From an uncultured bacterium (GTDB taxonomy: Bacteria > Bacillota > Clostridia > Lachnospirales > Lachnospiraceae), in NCBI GenBank assembly GCA_948467735.1, contig CAOKFN010000001.1, positions 62,001 to 126,000 on the forward strand: a DNA stretch of 64,000 bases. Direction: 5' to 3'. Of the stretch, positions 54,001 to 62,592 are shown piece after piece; positions within the stretch are counted from its first letter, which is position 1; each line of letters begins with the position of its first letter. The position numbers and the translations under genes were made by a program. The notes under the pieces are model-generated. The model saw nothing but the letters and a program-made list of their open reading frames with translations. It did no database searches and was not told the origin of the DNA.

Positions 54001-56328
54001 TCAAGGCTTCAGCTCATTCAAAAGAAGCTGTACGCGGTTTTGTATCAGCCTTATCGCTTGGTCCATACTCTTGTCCCCCTGATAATACCCCTGCGCCTCT
54101 TCCACCACAATTTTTGCAATCATTTCCTGCGCGTCCGACAACGGCCGGAAATCCGCCGTCTCAATGGCGTTCAGGATAGCGTCTGCCTGCTCCTTGGGAA
54201 CCGCTGGATACTCTGTAAAGCTTCCAACGCCGGAGGTCCTGCTGTTGGTCTCTTTTTCGTACTCTTCCTTTATTTTTGCCTTGCTCGCCCTGACGCCTGC
54301 ATAAAGCTCCGTATCTGAATTTACTTCCAAATAATGTTCAAGGAACTCCCACGCCGCCTCCTTATCGGGAGAACCTGCGTTAATCCCCAGCCCTCCGCTG
54401 ATACGAGCCGGAAAACTCCCCCCGCCGTCGGACGAAGGATAGCCCAGCAGACAGACCTTCTCGCCAAACTGCTTTTCCAGCCGGGCCAGCGAATAAAAAT
54501 CCAGCCAGCTTTGCGATACCAGCAGGACTTCCTCAGGAATATCTATCGCATACCGGACGGTTACTCCCGTCTGTTCCTCCACATGCTCCGGCGTCCATTT
54601 GTATTTTCCCACCCATTCAATCAGCCTGCGGAAATCGTCGTTGTCAAAGCCGCACTCCCAGCTCTCCCAATCCACAAATTCTTCCAGATAATAAGGGACG
54701 CAGAACTCGCCCAGAAACCAGTCGCTCTGCGCTCTCACACCGTAACCGCTGTCCACCAGCCCGCCGATGCTCTCCGGGTGCTCGTCCGTCAGCCGGTATA
54801 AATCCTCCATGGTCCAGCTATTCAAATCCTTCACCTGAGAAGCTCTGACAGCCACTCCCCGCACATAAAACGAAAAAGGAATACATACAAATTTCCCGTC
54901 AAAGGTCAGCCCTTCAAGCAAGTTGCCCGGGATATCCTCCTTTTCCATGCCGCTCTGCTCTATATAGGGAGACAAGTCCTCCAAAATTCCCTTTCCCGCA
55001 TATTTGGGAATGTTAAAGGCTTCCAAATCCAAGATATCCGGGGGGTCTGCGGATACCAGACTGGCGTCCAGCTGCAGGGACTCCCACCGCTTCTTCTCGT
55101 CCGAGTATTCCGCCCCATAAGAATCCACAATAACACGATACGAATCGTTACTGGCATTAAAGCTTGTCACCGCCTTTTGAAGATTAGGAGAATTCAACGG
55201 AGAAGCAATCACCAGAAGCTCCTTTTTCGGAAGCTCATCCACCGGCGTCTTTGTCAGCTGATAAATACCGCTCTCCTCCGCCAGCGGGCCGTCCACATAA
55301 AGAACCAGAAGGATGTCCTGCGTTACTCCCGCCACCGAAAGGATATTGTCGTTCATCAAATCGCTGTCCCCCCACTTCAGCACCTTTCTTCCTTTTCCGC
55401 TCTTCCTGTCATATTCATAAAGACTGTCTTCTCCTCCCCCAAACCGGTATATATTTCCGTCAGGAGCCGCGGCATAATTCATATATCCTTCCCCAAGGAA
55501 TCCCCCCGCATTCTTTAACCGAAAGCTATTCTCTCCCGTCACCTCATAAGTGGTTCTGACATGCGTTTTATTCAGCACAGTATAATAAATCCTGCCCTCC
55601 GAATCCGCAAACAAATCCTCCTTTGGCGGCTTCCCGTCCGTATGATATCCTTCCGTGGAGACTGCCCCCAGCCGATTCCCGTCACGGTCAAGGACTTGAA
55701 TTTCATTTCCGGTCAGCACAAACAGCTTCCCGTCCCCATTCACCGCAAGGGCAAGCACTTCCGGCATATACAGTTTAAAAGCCTGCTCTCCCTCCGGAGT
55801 CTGCCTGCACAGCACTCCCCCGCAGTTTTCCATCCGGTAATACTCCCCCATAAAAGCACTTAGATAGCAATAAATATCCCCCTCGCCGGAAACGGCATAC
55901 TCCATCAGCTGCAGCCGTCCGTATTTTTTTCTCTCATCCACCACATTATTTTTGGAAGCATCAGCCGCCAAAGCAAGAAAATCAATATCCTCCCCCTTTT
56001 CGCCGACGCCCTCCGGCAGTTCAAATGTATTGGTCCAAAACACCACAGGAATCTCTGTTTGTGAAAAATCCAGTTCACCCTCGCCTGAGGCAAGAGCGGC
56101 GGCGGATAGCCTTTTGACCGCAGTCCCGTCATCGATATACTGTGTGTAATATAAGTGATCTCCGATTAATTTCATATCTTCTATCAGCTTCTCGCCGCAG
56201 ACCATCCGGGATAGGTACACATGCCCATCCACTCCATATTCCACCACATATTCTTTCCTGCCGCATGCCGCCAGCATACTTACCACCAGCACCAGCAGCA
56301 ATGCCGCCGCACTCTTTTTCCTTCCCAT
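54001..56328 (-). CDS. Lipoprotein: propeller-like region fused to a solute-binding domain
   Basis: 775 residues. Signal peptide with lipobox LAAC (Cys 22). Residues about 30-370 contain propeller-like blades (LKLIGDHLYYTQYIDDG, GKLFVLTGNEIQVLDRDGN, GNIYRFGGGEDSLYEYDRKSG). From about 375 a family 1 extracellular solute-binding domain follows: LLVIASPLNSPNLQKAVTSFN, DPPDILDLEAFNIPKYAGKGILEDLSPYI and NAGSPDKEAAWEFLEHYL. No ABC permease genes are near, so it is an orphan binder and may sense rather than import. Single-gene unit. Confidence 0.82.
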   Translation of the reverse strand: MGRKKSAAALLLVLVVSMLAACGRKEYVVEYGVDGHVYLSRMVCGEKLIEDMKLIGDHLYYTQYIDDGTAVKRLSAAALASGEGELDFSQTEIPVVFWTNTFELPEGVGEKGEDIDFLALAADASKNNVVDERKKYGRLQLMEYAVSGEGDIYCYLSAFMGEYYRMENCGGVLCRQTPEGEQAFKLYMPEVLALAVNGDGKLFVLTGNEIQVLDRDGNRLGAVSTEGYHTDGKPPKEDLFADSEGRIYYTVLNKTHVRTTYEVTGENSFRLKNAGGFLGEGYMNYAAAPDGNIYRFGGGEDSLYEYDRKSGKGRKVLKWGDSDLMNDNILSVAGVTQDILLVLYVDGPLAEESGIYQLTKTPVDELPKKELLVIASPLNSPNLQKAVTSFNASNDSYRVIVDSYGAEYSDEKKRWESLQLDASLVSADPPDILDLEAFNIPKYAGKGILEDLSPYIEQSGMEKEDIPGNLLEGLTFDGKFVCIPFSFYVRGVAVRASQVKDLNSWTMEDLYRLTDEHPESIGGLVDSGYGVRAQSDWFLGEFCVPYYLEEFVDWESWECGFDNDDFRRLIEWVGKYKWTPEHVEEQTGVTVRYAIDIPEEVLLVSQSWLDFYSLARLEKQFGEKVCLLGYPSSDGGGSFPARISGGLGINAGSPDKEAAWEFLEHYLEVNSDTELYAGVRASKAKIKEEYEKETNSRTSGVGSFTEYPAVPKEQADAILNAIETADFRPLSDAQEMIAKIVVEEAQGYYQGDKSMDQAIRLIQNRVQLLLNELKP

Positions 56329-56400
56329 GCTTCCCCGTACCTCTTTTATCTGCCTGACTCTCCTATACCATCATCGCATACCCCGACCACATATTACTGC

Positions 56401-57576
56401 CTAATAGAAAATATGCCCTCCGATACTGATGCCGGTTAAGCCCGGAATCGGCGTGCGGAAAAACACGCAGTTTCCCACATTGGTAATCCCCGCCATGGCC
56501 TCCTCCGCCGCCCGATAACAGCTGTCCGTCGCTTGATTGACAGACAGCGCAAGCTCAAGGCGGCCGCTTGCCACCGGCGAAAACTGCCCGCTTTGATAGA
56601 TAACTCCTATAATGGAATCCGGAAATTTGGAGCTGAGCACTCTGTTAATCACCACGCTGCCCACCGCCACTTGTCCTTCATACGGCTCGCCTCCGGCCTC
56701 GCAGTAAATCAAGTTTGCAAGCAGATATTTATCGTTTGGCTCAAAATTTACTTCGGAAATATCCCTCCATGAAGCGTTTGCCGCCGCCCGGGAAAGCGCA
56801 ATCTCCTCCTCCAGCTTCTTATTCAGATATTCCAGATCCTCTTCTTTTTTTCTGATCTCTTCTTCATATGCAAGAGCCTTCTTTTCCGCATCGGATATCT
56901 GATCCGCATACTTTGTGATGGAGCCGGCTGTCTGACTGATAAGATTCGATACCTTCTCCCTCTCCGCCTCTGCCTGAGCCTTCAAATCGTTCAAATCAAT
57001 TCTTTCCTCCTGCAGCCGCGCCTCTTCCTTCTCAATCAAAATACGGTTTTCCTTATACTCTTTCAGCATTCTCTGCTCATAAGCCACCGTTTTTTCAATG
57101 TAATCCGCCCTATTTAAAAGCTCAGACAAACTGCCTGCCGCAAATAATAACGACAGATAGCTTTCTTCCTGCTGTTCATACATACAGCGAACTATGGCAG
57201 CCATGCTTTCATACTGCCATTCCTCTATCTTTTTCGCTTCGTCCAGCGCCTCCTGCGCCTCCGAAATCTCCTGTTCCTTCGCCCGAATCTGCTGCTCTAA
57301 ATCCGTCAGCCTTCCTACCACCGATGTCAGCTGTCCGTTCAGGTATTCCAGCTCCTTTTCCAATGTATCGCGCCGGCCTTCCAGTTCGTCCAGATTCTCC
57401 TGCGTCTTGTCCAGTTCGTTCTGCAGCGCATCCTTCTCCTGCTCCGTCCGGTCAATCTTATCCTTTGTATCGGAAATGGCGGAAGCGGAAGCCATAACCC
57501 GGCCGGGTACAGGATCCGCTATTCCTGCTAAAAGCACTGCCGACATAATTACCGCCATTTTCTTCCAAACCTTCAT
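56401..57576 (-). CDS. Secreted coiled-coil cell wall hydrolase (SleB-like)
   Basis: 391 residues. Signal peptide to about residue 30, a long coiled coil (about 35-265, EQEKDALQNELDKTQENLDELEGR pattern) interrupted by YESMAAIVRCMYEQQEESYLSLLFAAGSLSELLNR, as in PcsB/CwlO-type amidase regulators, then a Hydrolase_2 domain: LLANLIYCEAGGEPYEGQVAVGSVVINRVLSSKFPDSI and GNCVFFRTPIPGL. SleB-type domains are lytic transglycosylases, with the Glu of CEAGG as the likely catalytic residue. Confidence 0.88.
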   Translation of the reverse strand: MKVWKKMAVIMSAVLLAGIADPVPGRVMASASAISDTKDKIDRTEQEKDALQNELDKTQENLDELEGRRDTLEKELEYLNGQLTSVVGRLTDLEQQIRAKEQEISEAQEALDEAKKIEEWQYESMAAIVRCMYEQQEESYLSLLFAAGSLSELLNRADYIEKTVAYEQRMLKEYKENRILIEKEEARLQEERIDLNDLKAQAEAEREKVSNLISQTAGSITKYADQISDAEKKALAYEEEIRKKEEDLEYLNKKLEEEIALSRAAANASWRDISEVNFEPNDKYLLANLIYCEAGGEPYEGQVAVGSVVINRVLSSKFPDSIIGVIYQSGQFSPVASGRLELALSVNQATDSCYRAAEEAMAGITNVGNCVFFRTPIPGLTGISIGGHIFY

Positions 57577-57710
57577 ATTTATACCCCCTGTCCGTTTCTT
57601 ATACTGACGGTTACAAAAATCTGCCCTGCCTCCCGACTCGCGAGCGGCAGACTTTATGAATCGGCGGCAGATTTAATCGCACATGAGTATAAAAGGGTGT
57701 TCAGCCGCAT

Positions 57711-58196
57711 TTATACTCTGATATGAATTTGACGCCCTGACCTAGAATAAGGGATATAAATCACACCTGCCGCTTCAAACATTCTTTTCGAGGCCAGATT
57801 CGACGCCGTTCCCTCATATTTATCACTGTCATATACCACAGTCTTTATTCCCGCCTGTATAATCGCTTTCGCACATTCGTTGCAGGGAAAAAGCGACACA
57901 TACAGCTTCGCTCCCTCCAGAGACCCGCCGCGGTAATTCAAAATAGCGTTCAGTTCCCCATGCGTTACAAAAGGATATTTGGTATCCAGCTCCGCCCCTT
58001 CCTTCGACCACGGAAATTCCTCGTCGGAACAGCCCGCGGGAAATCCGTTGTAACCCATGGATAAAATTTTGTTGTCGCTGCTGACAATGCATGCTCCCAC
58101 CTGCGTGTTGGGATCCTTGGAACGCATACCGGACAAATGCGCCACTCCCATAAAATACTCGTCCCAGCTGATATAATCTTCTCTTTTTCCGCCCAT
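57711..58196 (-). CDS. dCMP deaminase (ComEB family)
   Basis: 161 residues. Zinc-deaminase motifs HGELNAILNY and PCNECAKAIIQAG, with SWDEYFMGVAHLSGMRSKDPNTQVGA at the start. It converts dCMP to dUMP for thymidylate synthesis. Starts one base after the upp stop, so coupled. A 9-bp inverted repeat GAGTATAAA/TTTATACTC (57685-57718) spans the stop codon without a T-tract. Confidence 0.92.
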   Translation of the reverse strand: MGGKREDYISWDEYFMGVAHLSGMRSKDPNTQVGACIVSSDNKILSMGYNGFPAGCSDEEFPWSKEGAELDTKYPFVTHGELNAILNYRGGSLEGAKLYVSLFPCNECAKAIIQAGIKTVVYDSDKYEGTASNLASKRMFEAAGVIYIPYSRSGRQIHIRV

Positions 58197-58197
58197 A

Positions 58198-58842
<645 letters not shown>

Positions 58843-58844
58843 TT

Positions 58845-58925
58845 ATAGTTCCGTTCCTTTTTTTTAAGTTCCGTTCCTTTATTTTAAGTTCCGTTCCCAT
58901 TATTTAAAGTTCCATTCCTGCTTTT
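58845..58925. repeat. ~20-bp repeat between rpiB and upp
   Basis: Four copies of TTTAAGTTCCGTTCC-type sequence; the minus-strand core GGAACGGAACT also occurs before mfd (27901-27915). Confidence 0.75.
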
Positions 58926-58933
58926 CAGCGCCC

Positions 58934-59374
58934 TTACAGGGAAGAAAATTTCTCAATCAATTCTATCCTTCTCTTATGGCGTTCCTCATTAGAAAATTCC
59001 GTGCGCAGGAATACATCCACAATCTCCAGCGCAAGATTCGTGCCCACAATGCCGGCCCCTAACGCCAGCATATTGGCGTCGTTATGAAGTCTGGTCATTT
59101 TGGCGGAAAAACTGTCCGCACACAGCGCACAGCGGATTCCGGGGATTTTGTTTGCGGAAATACTGATGCCTATGCCCGTGGTACAGATGACGATGCCCTT
59201 CTCGCATCTTCCCTCCGCCACCGCCTTTGCCGCCGCATGTCCAAACACGGCATAATCACAACTCTCACTGCTGTCACACCCCACATCTTCGCAAGGGATA
59301 TTCCGCTCTTCCAGATACTTGATAATACTGCGCTTCAATTCATAACCGCCATGGTCGCTTCCTATTGCTATCAT
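58934..59374 (-). CDS. rpiB: Ribose-5-phosphate isomerase B
   Basis: 146 residues. AIGSDHGGYELKRSI, the catalytic Cys in IVICTTGIGISISANKIPGIRCALC and LHNDANMLALGAGIVG fit RpiB. It interconverts ribose- and ribulose-5-phosphate, linking to the PRPP-using upp. It lies 15 bases after tsaC. Confidence 0.96.
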   Translation of the reverse strand: MIAIGSDHGGYELKRSIIKYLEERNIPCEDVGCDSSESCDYAVFGHAAAKAVAEGRCEKGIVICTTGIGISISANKIPGIRCALCADSFSAKMTRLHNDANMLALGAGIVGTNLALEIVDVFLRTEFSNEERHKRRIELIEKFSSL

Positions 59375-59389
59375 AAATATACCTCCTAA

Positions 59390-60463
59390 TTAAAGCTCCG
59401 CCTCACTCAGTCTCACCACGCGATATCCGGCGGCTTTCAGCAGGCGATTCATCACCGCCTGCCCCAGCCCCTGCGCCGGTACGCTCTCCGAATATATTTT
59501 CGTCACCTTTTCCTCGTCAAACTCCCGCAATGCGGAAAACAAATTTCTGGCCGCAGCCTCTTCATCTCCGCGGCTCCCGATGCACTTGACCACATCCGCA
59601 CGATACCGCCCCAGCGACTCTCTGGTTCCGAGCACGCCCGTCTTCTCCCCCGCCGTCCTGTCTTTTGCCGTCTGCCTGTTAATATAAGCCGCAGCCTGCT
59701 CCGGCTCTCCTTCCACAATCACCAAGCTCCCCACAGGTGCGTAATGGCGATATTTCATCCCGGGCGCCTTGGGCGCCTGCCCGCTGTCGCCTCGCATCAT
59801 TGTCACATCTGCGTCGATTTTTCCCAGAACGCCCTCCAACATTTCCTGTGTAACATAACCGGGCCGCAGAATTTTCGGCGGCTCCACCGTCAAATCCACA
59901 ATCGTGGATTCCACGCCGATTCCCACCTGTCCCCCGTCCACAATCATCTCAATCCGCCCGTCCATATCCTCTATGACATGCTTCGCCATGGTAGGACTCG
60001 GCCTCCCGGACGCATTGGCGCTGGGAGCGGCCACGAACCCTCCCGCATATGCAATCAGCTTTCTCGCCGTCGGATGCGAAGGAAAACGTACCGCCACGGT
60101 ATCTAGGCCCCCTGTGGCTTCATACGGCACCCTCTCCGCTTTCGGCAGTATCATGGTCAAAGGCCCCGGCCAAAAAGCCTCCGCTATTTTCACCGCCGCC
60201 TCCGGCACTTCCCGCACAATTTCATAAATATCCTTAAAGCGGCAGATATGTATAATCAACGGATTATCCGAGGGCCGCCCTTTTGCCTCATATATTTTCC
60301 GACAGGATTCCGGATTTAACGCGTCCCCTCCCAGCCCATAAACCGTCTCCGTGGGAAACGCCGCCAGACCTCCCGCCTTCAAAATTTCTCCTGCCCGTCG
60401 CAGAGAGCTCTCTTCCCGAGAATCCAAACAATTTTCACTTACTCGGATGACTTCCGTTATCAT
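59390..60463 (-). CDS. tsaC: Threonylcarbamoyl-AMP synthase (Sua5/YwlC type)
   Basis: 357 residues. The YrdC fold covers about 1-210 with GGLAAFPTETVYGLGGDAL, the KGRPSDNPLIIHI substrate loop, TVAVRFPSHPTARKLI and APSANASGRPSPT. The C-terminal Sua5 domain follows (KAPGMKYRHYAP, then SVPAQGLGQAVMNRLLKAA). First enzyme of the tRNA t6A pathway. First gene of the tsaC-rpiB-upp-dCMP deaminase run. Confidence 0.96.
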   Translation of the reverse strand: MITEVIRVSENCLDSREESSLRRAGEILKAGGLAAFPTETVYGLGGDALNPESCRKIYEAKGRPSDNPLIIHICRFKDIYEIVREVPEAAVKIAEAFWPGPLTMILPKAERVPYEATGGLDTVAVRFPSHPTARKLIAYAGGFVAAPSANASGRPSPTMAKHVIEDMDGRIEMIVDGGQVGIGVESTIVDLTVEPPKILRPGYVTQEMLEGVLGKIDADVTMMRGDSGQAPKAPGMKYRHYAPVGSLVIVEGEPEQAAAYINRQTAKDRTAGEKTGVLGTRESLGRYRADVVKCIGSRGDEEAAARNLFSALREFDEEKVTKIYSESVPAQGLGQAVMNRLLKAAGYRVVRLSEAEL

Positions 60464-60640
60464 ATTCGACGCTTACCTTTTTCCTCTCAGCTCCTGCCCG
60501 GCGAAAGCCGATAAATCCCCGCTTTCTCATTTCTTTGTCACTCCGCGGTCACACGCCCGTCCGCCCGCCGCGCCGCGGAAGGTTTCCCGCCGACGCTTAT
60601 ACCCCTCCAGCTCCGCTATATGGCAGAATTTATCAATTTT

Positions 60641-61222
60641 TTACATCAATCCATAACTGATATTAAGTATAACATATATTTTCAAAAAGTAAAGAAATAT
60701 TAAAATTCGTATCTCTAAGTCCCCGTCGCTAAAAAGACTTCCCTTCCTTTTTCTGCCTTCCCCAAATATACCTCCCCAATAATTATATTTGAGCTTCTCC
60801 TTCAGATAATATTCCAGAACGGACTTTACTCTGTCCGCCCGATTCATGTACACATTTAACGCATTATTTTTCCCATTATCTGCCTTTCCGCAGAGAAATA
60901 TGTTAAAAGTCGTTTCATCGCTTCCGCAAATCATCCTTGTGCAGACTGGCGGCATATCCATCCTGCGGCGCAGCAGACCGAACACGTCCCTGCCAGCCTT
61001 CAATTCATTAGATTCACGGAAACAGATACTCTTTACAGCAGATTCCTTCCCCGCAGATGGCTTTACAAATTATAAGACATCCGCACCCTTACGAATGCAA
61101 GCCGCCATATGTTCCCCGCTATAGTTTTTATATGGAATCGTAAGCAGGGGTTTCTGAAAAATAGAATGATAGACGTCAAATTCTGCGGCGCTCCTGTTCG
61201 CAGCCGGAATATCCTGCTTATT
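60641..61222 (-). pseudogene. Decayed coding region, family not recognised
   Basis: One minus frame reads protein-like sequence over about 190 codons with a single internal TAA at 61072-61070: upstream part EFDVYHSIFQKPLLTIPYKN..., downstream part KAGRDVFGLLRRRMDMPPVC...NIFLCGKADNGKNN. There is no start codon with a ribosome site, and a stop lies just before the first part. An intact-looking promoter (TTGCGC, 17 bases, TATAGT, 61282-61254) precedes it. This fits a degraded gene. The remaining sequence from 60464 to 60640 and 61283 to 61446 shows no gene. Confidence 0.35.
60666..60693 (-). promoter_or_regulatory. Predicted promoter for tsaC
   Basis: TTTACT (60693-60688), 16-base spacer, TATACT (60671-60666), with TGT just before the -10. 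About 200 bases before the tsaC ATG. Confidence 0.5.
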
Positions 61223-61332
61223 GAAATTGTTTTATTATATACTTCTGGTTATTACTATAGCACAGCCCGTCAAAATGCGCAATAAATGTTTTACCGTTTA
61301 TTCTCATGAAGGACAAATACCCCGCAGACACC

Positions 61333-61360
61333 AAAAAAGGCCCTGTTCCTACAGTCGGCC
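61333..61360 (-). terminator. Terminator of the second glycan operon
   Basis: GGCC-CTGT-loop-ACAG-GGCC stem with a two-base bulge, followed by TTTTTT on the minus strand, about 90 bases after the DUF4422 stop. Confidence 0.65.
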
Positions 61361-61446
61361 GAAAACGTCCGCACCAAGAGCTTCTCCATCCCCTCCGCTT
61401 CCTGCTGGCTCCTCATGAAATCCCCGTCTAAAAATACCGACGCCAT

Positions 61447-62157
61447 CTATGTAAGCATCACCTTTCCCGTACAGACAATATTCAATGTTTCCCTATGATA
61501 CATAAAATACAATGTCAGAAGATTTTCCCCAAGATAGCCGATATACCTGTCCCCCCGCTCGCTGCCCTTGGGCACGGAAAGCTCCTCCGTCCGTTCCAAT
61601 ATGGGAAACAGCCATTCACAGTAATCCCTCAGCACATCCGCCTTTGCAATCAGAATATTATAATTGTACAAAAATTCCTGCGAAAAAATCCTCTGATATG
61701 CCCTGAAATACTCCGGCTCCAGCTCTCTTAGCGCCTGCAGCATGGCGGTCCAGTCGGCCTCCCGAACATACCTTTCATGATGCCTGCGGATATCCGGTTC
61801 ATGCATGGTGGGAAAGGGCAGCACCGCATCCACGTCATTATCAAACATACATTTTAAGTCCGCATCGCTGACCTCAAGCCATCTGCGATAATGAAACAAG
61901 CCATAATAATTACAGGCCTCCCCATTTCTCCCGTTCAGACGGTTTTTCCAAATCCAGTACAGCGCGGTCAGTTCACAGTAATTTGCATTTTTATATGAAA
62001 TATTATCACCGATGTCATCCCGCACTCCGGCAGTCCTCTCCTGTGCGGCAGACGCCGCGCCGACCTGTATCGGAACCAGCCATATGGGCAGCTCATACCT
62101 GTTTTTCAACGGCTTATCCTTATAAAACTTTGCCATGTACACTTCTATTTCCGCCAC
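61447..62157 (-). CDS. DUF4422 glycosyltransferase-like protein
   Basis: 236 residues, GTG start with GGGGG six bases upstream. DUF4422 blocks: PIQVGAA, NISYKNANYCELTALYWIWKN, YYGLFHYRRWLEVSD, DVDAVLPFPTMHEPDIRRHHERYV, FLYNYNILIAKADVLRDYCEWLFPIL and GYLGENLLTLYFMYH. The family occurs in capsule and exopolysaccharide loci and is thought to be sugar-transferring. Forms a short operon with the two genes upstream. Confidence 0.85.
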   Translation of the reverse strand: MAEIEVYMAKFYKDKPLKNRYELPIWLVPIQVGAASAAQERTAGVRDDIGDNISYKNANYCELTALYWIWKNRLNGRNGEACNYYGLFHYRRWLEVSDADLKCMFDNDVDAVLPFPTMHEPDIRRHHERYVREADWTAMLQALRELEPEYFRAYQRIFSQEFLYNYNILIAKADVLRDYCEWLFPILERTEELSVPKGSERGDRYIGYLGENLLTLYFMYHRETLNIVCTGKVMLT

Positions 62158-62226
62158 TCTGCTCCCCCTCCCGTACCTTCACAAACGTCCCCGTCTATCC
62201 GCATATGATATGTCTGTTTCGGGCAC

Positions 62227-62592
62227 TCATTGACCTTCCCCGCCATGCTGCAACATATGCAGCGACCGAAACATGCCCTTGCGCGCATAATACTTCTCCA
62301 TCAGCATAGATTCCTTTTCAGAATCCATGCTGATGTGATTATGAAATCCCCGCTCTTCAAGAGTCCTGACAATGTTCTCTTGCACATCCTCCGGCGTCGC
62401 AATCAGTATCCAGATATTTTTTCCCTGAAAACTTCCCAGCTCATAAACCGGAAGCCCTGCAAGCGTATCGGGATTTTTGTTTTTGTCGCTCACCAGAAAT
62501 CCCACCACCTCAAAATCCTGATACAGCTCCCTCACTGCCTTATATGCGCCAAGCGCTATGCTTTGAGCGCCGAAGATTGCTATTTTAAACAT
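62227..62592 (-). CDS. PglD_N-like Rossmann domain protein
   Basis: 121 residues from the ATG at 62592; upstream in-frame sequence overlaps the GT4 gene. A single nucleotide-binding-like half: FKIAIFGAQSIALGAYKAVRELYQD, GFLVSDKNKNPDTLAGLPVYEL and WILIATPEDVQENIVRTLEERGF, as in the N-terminal part of sugar acetyltransferases of the PglD type, but with no hexapeptide acetyltransferase domain. Likely a partner of the DUF4422 protein, 69 bases downstream. Confidence 0.68.
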   Translation of the reverse strand: MFKIAIFGAQSIALGAYKAVRELYQDFEVVGFLVSDKNKNPDTLAGLPVYELGSFQGKNIWILIATPEDVQENIVRTLEERGFHNHISMDSEKESMLMEKYYARKGMFRSLHMLQHGGEGQ

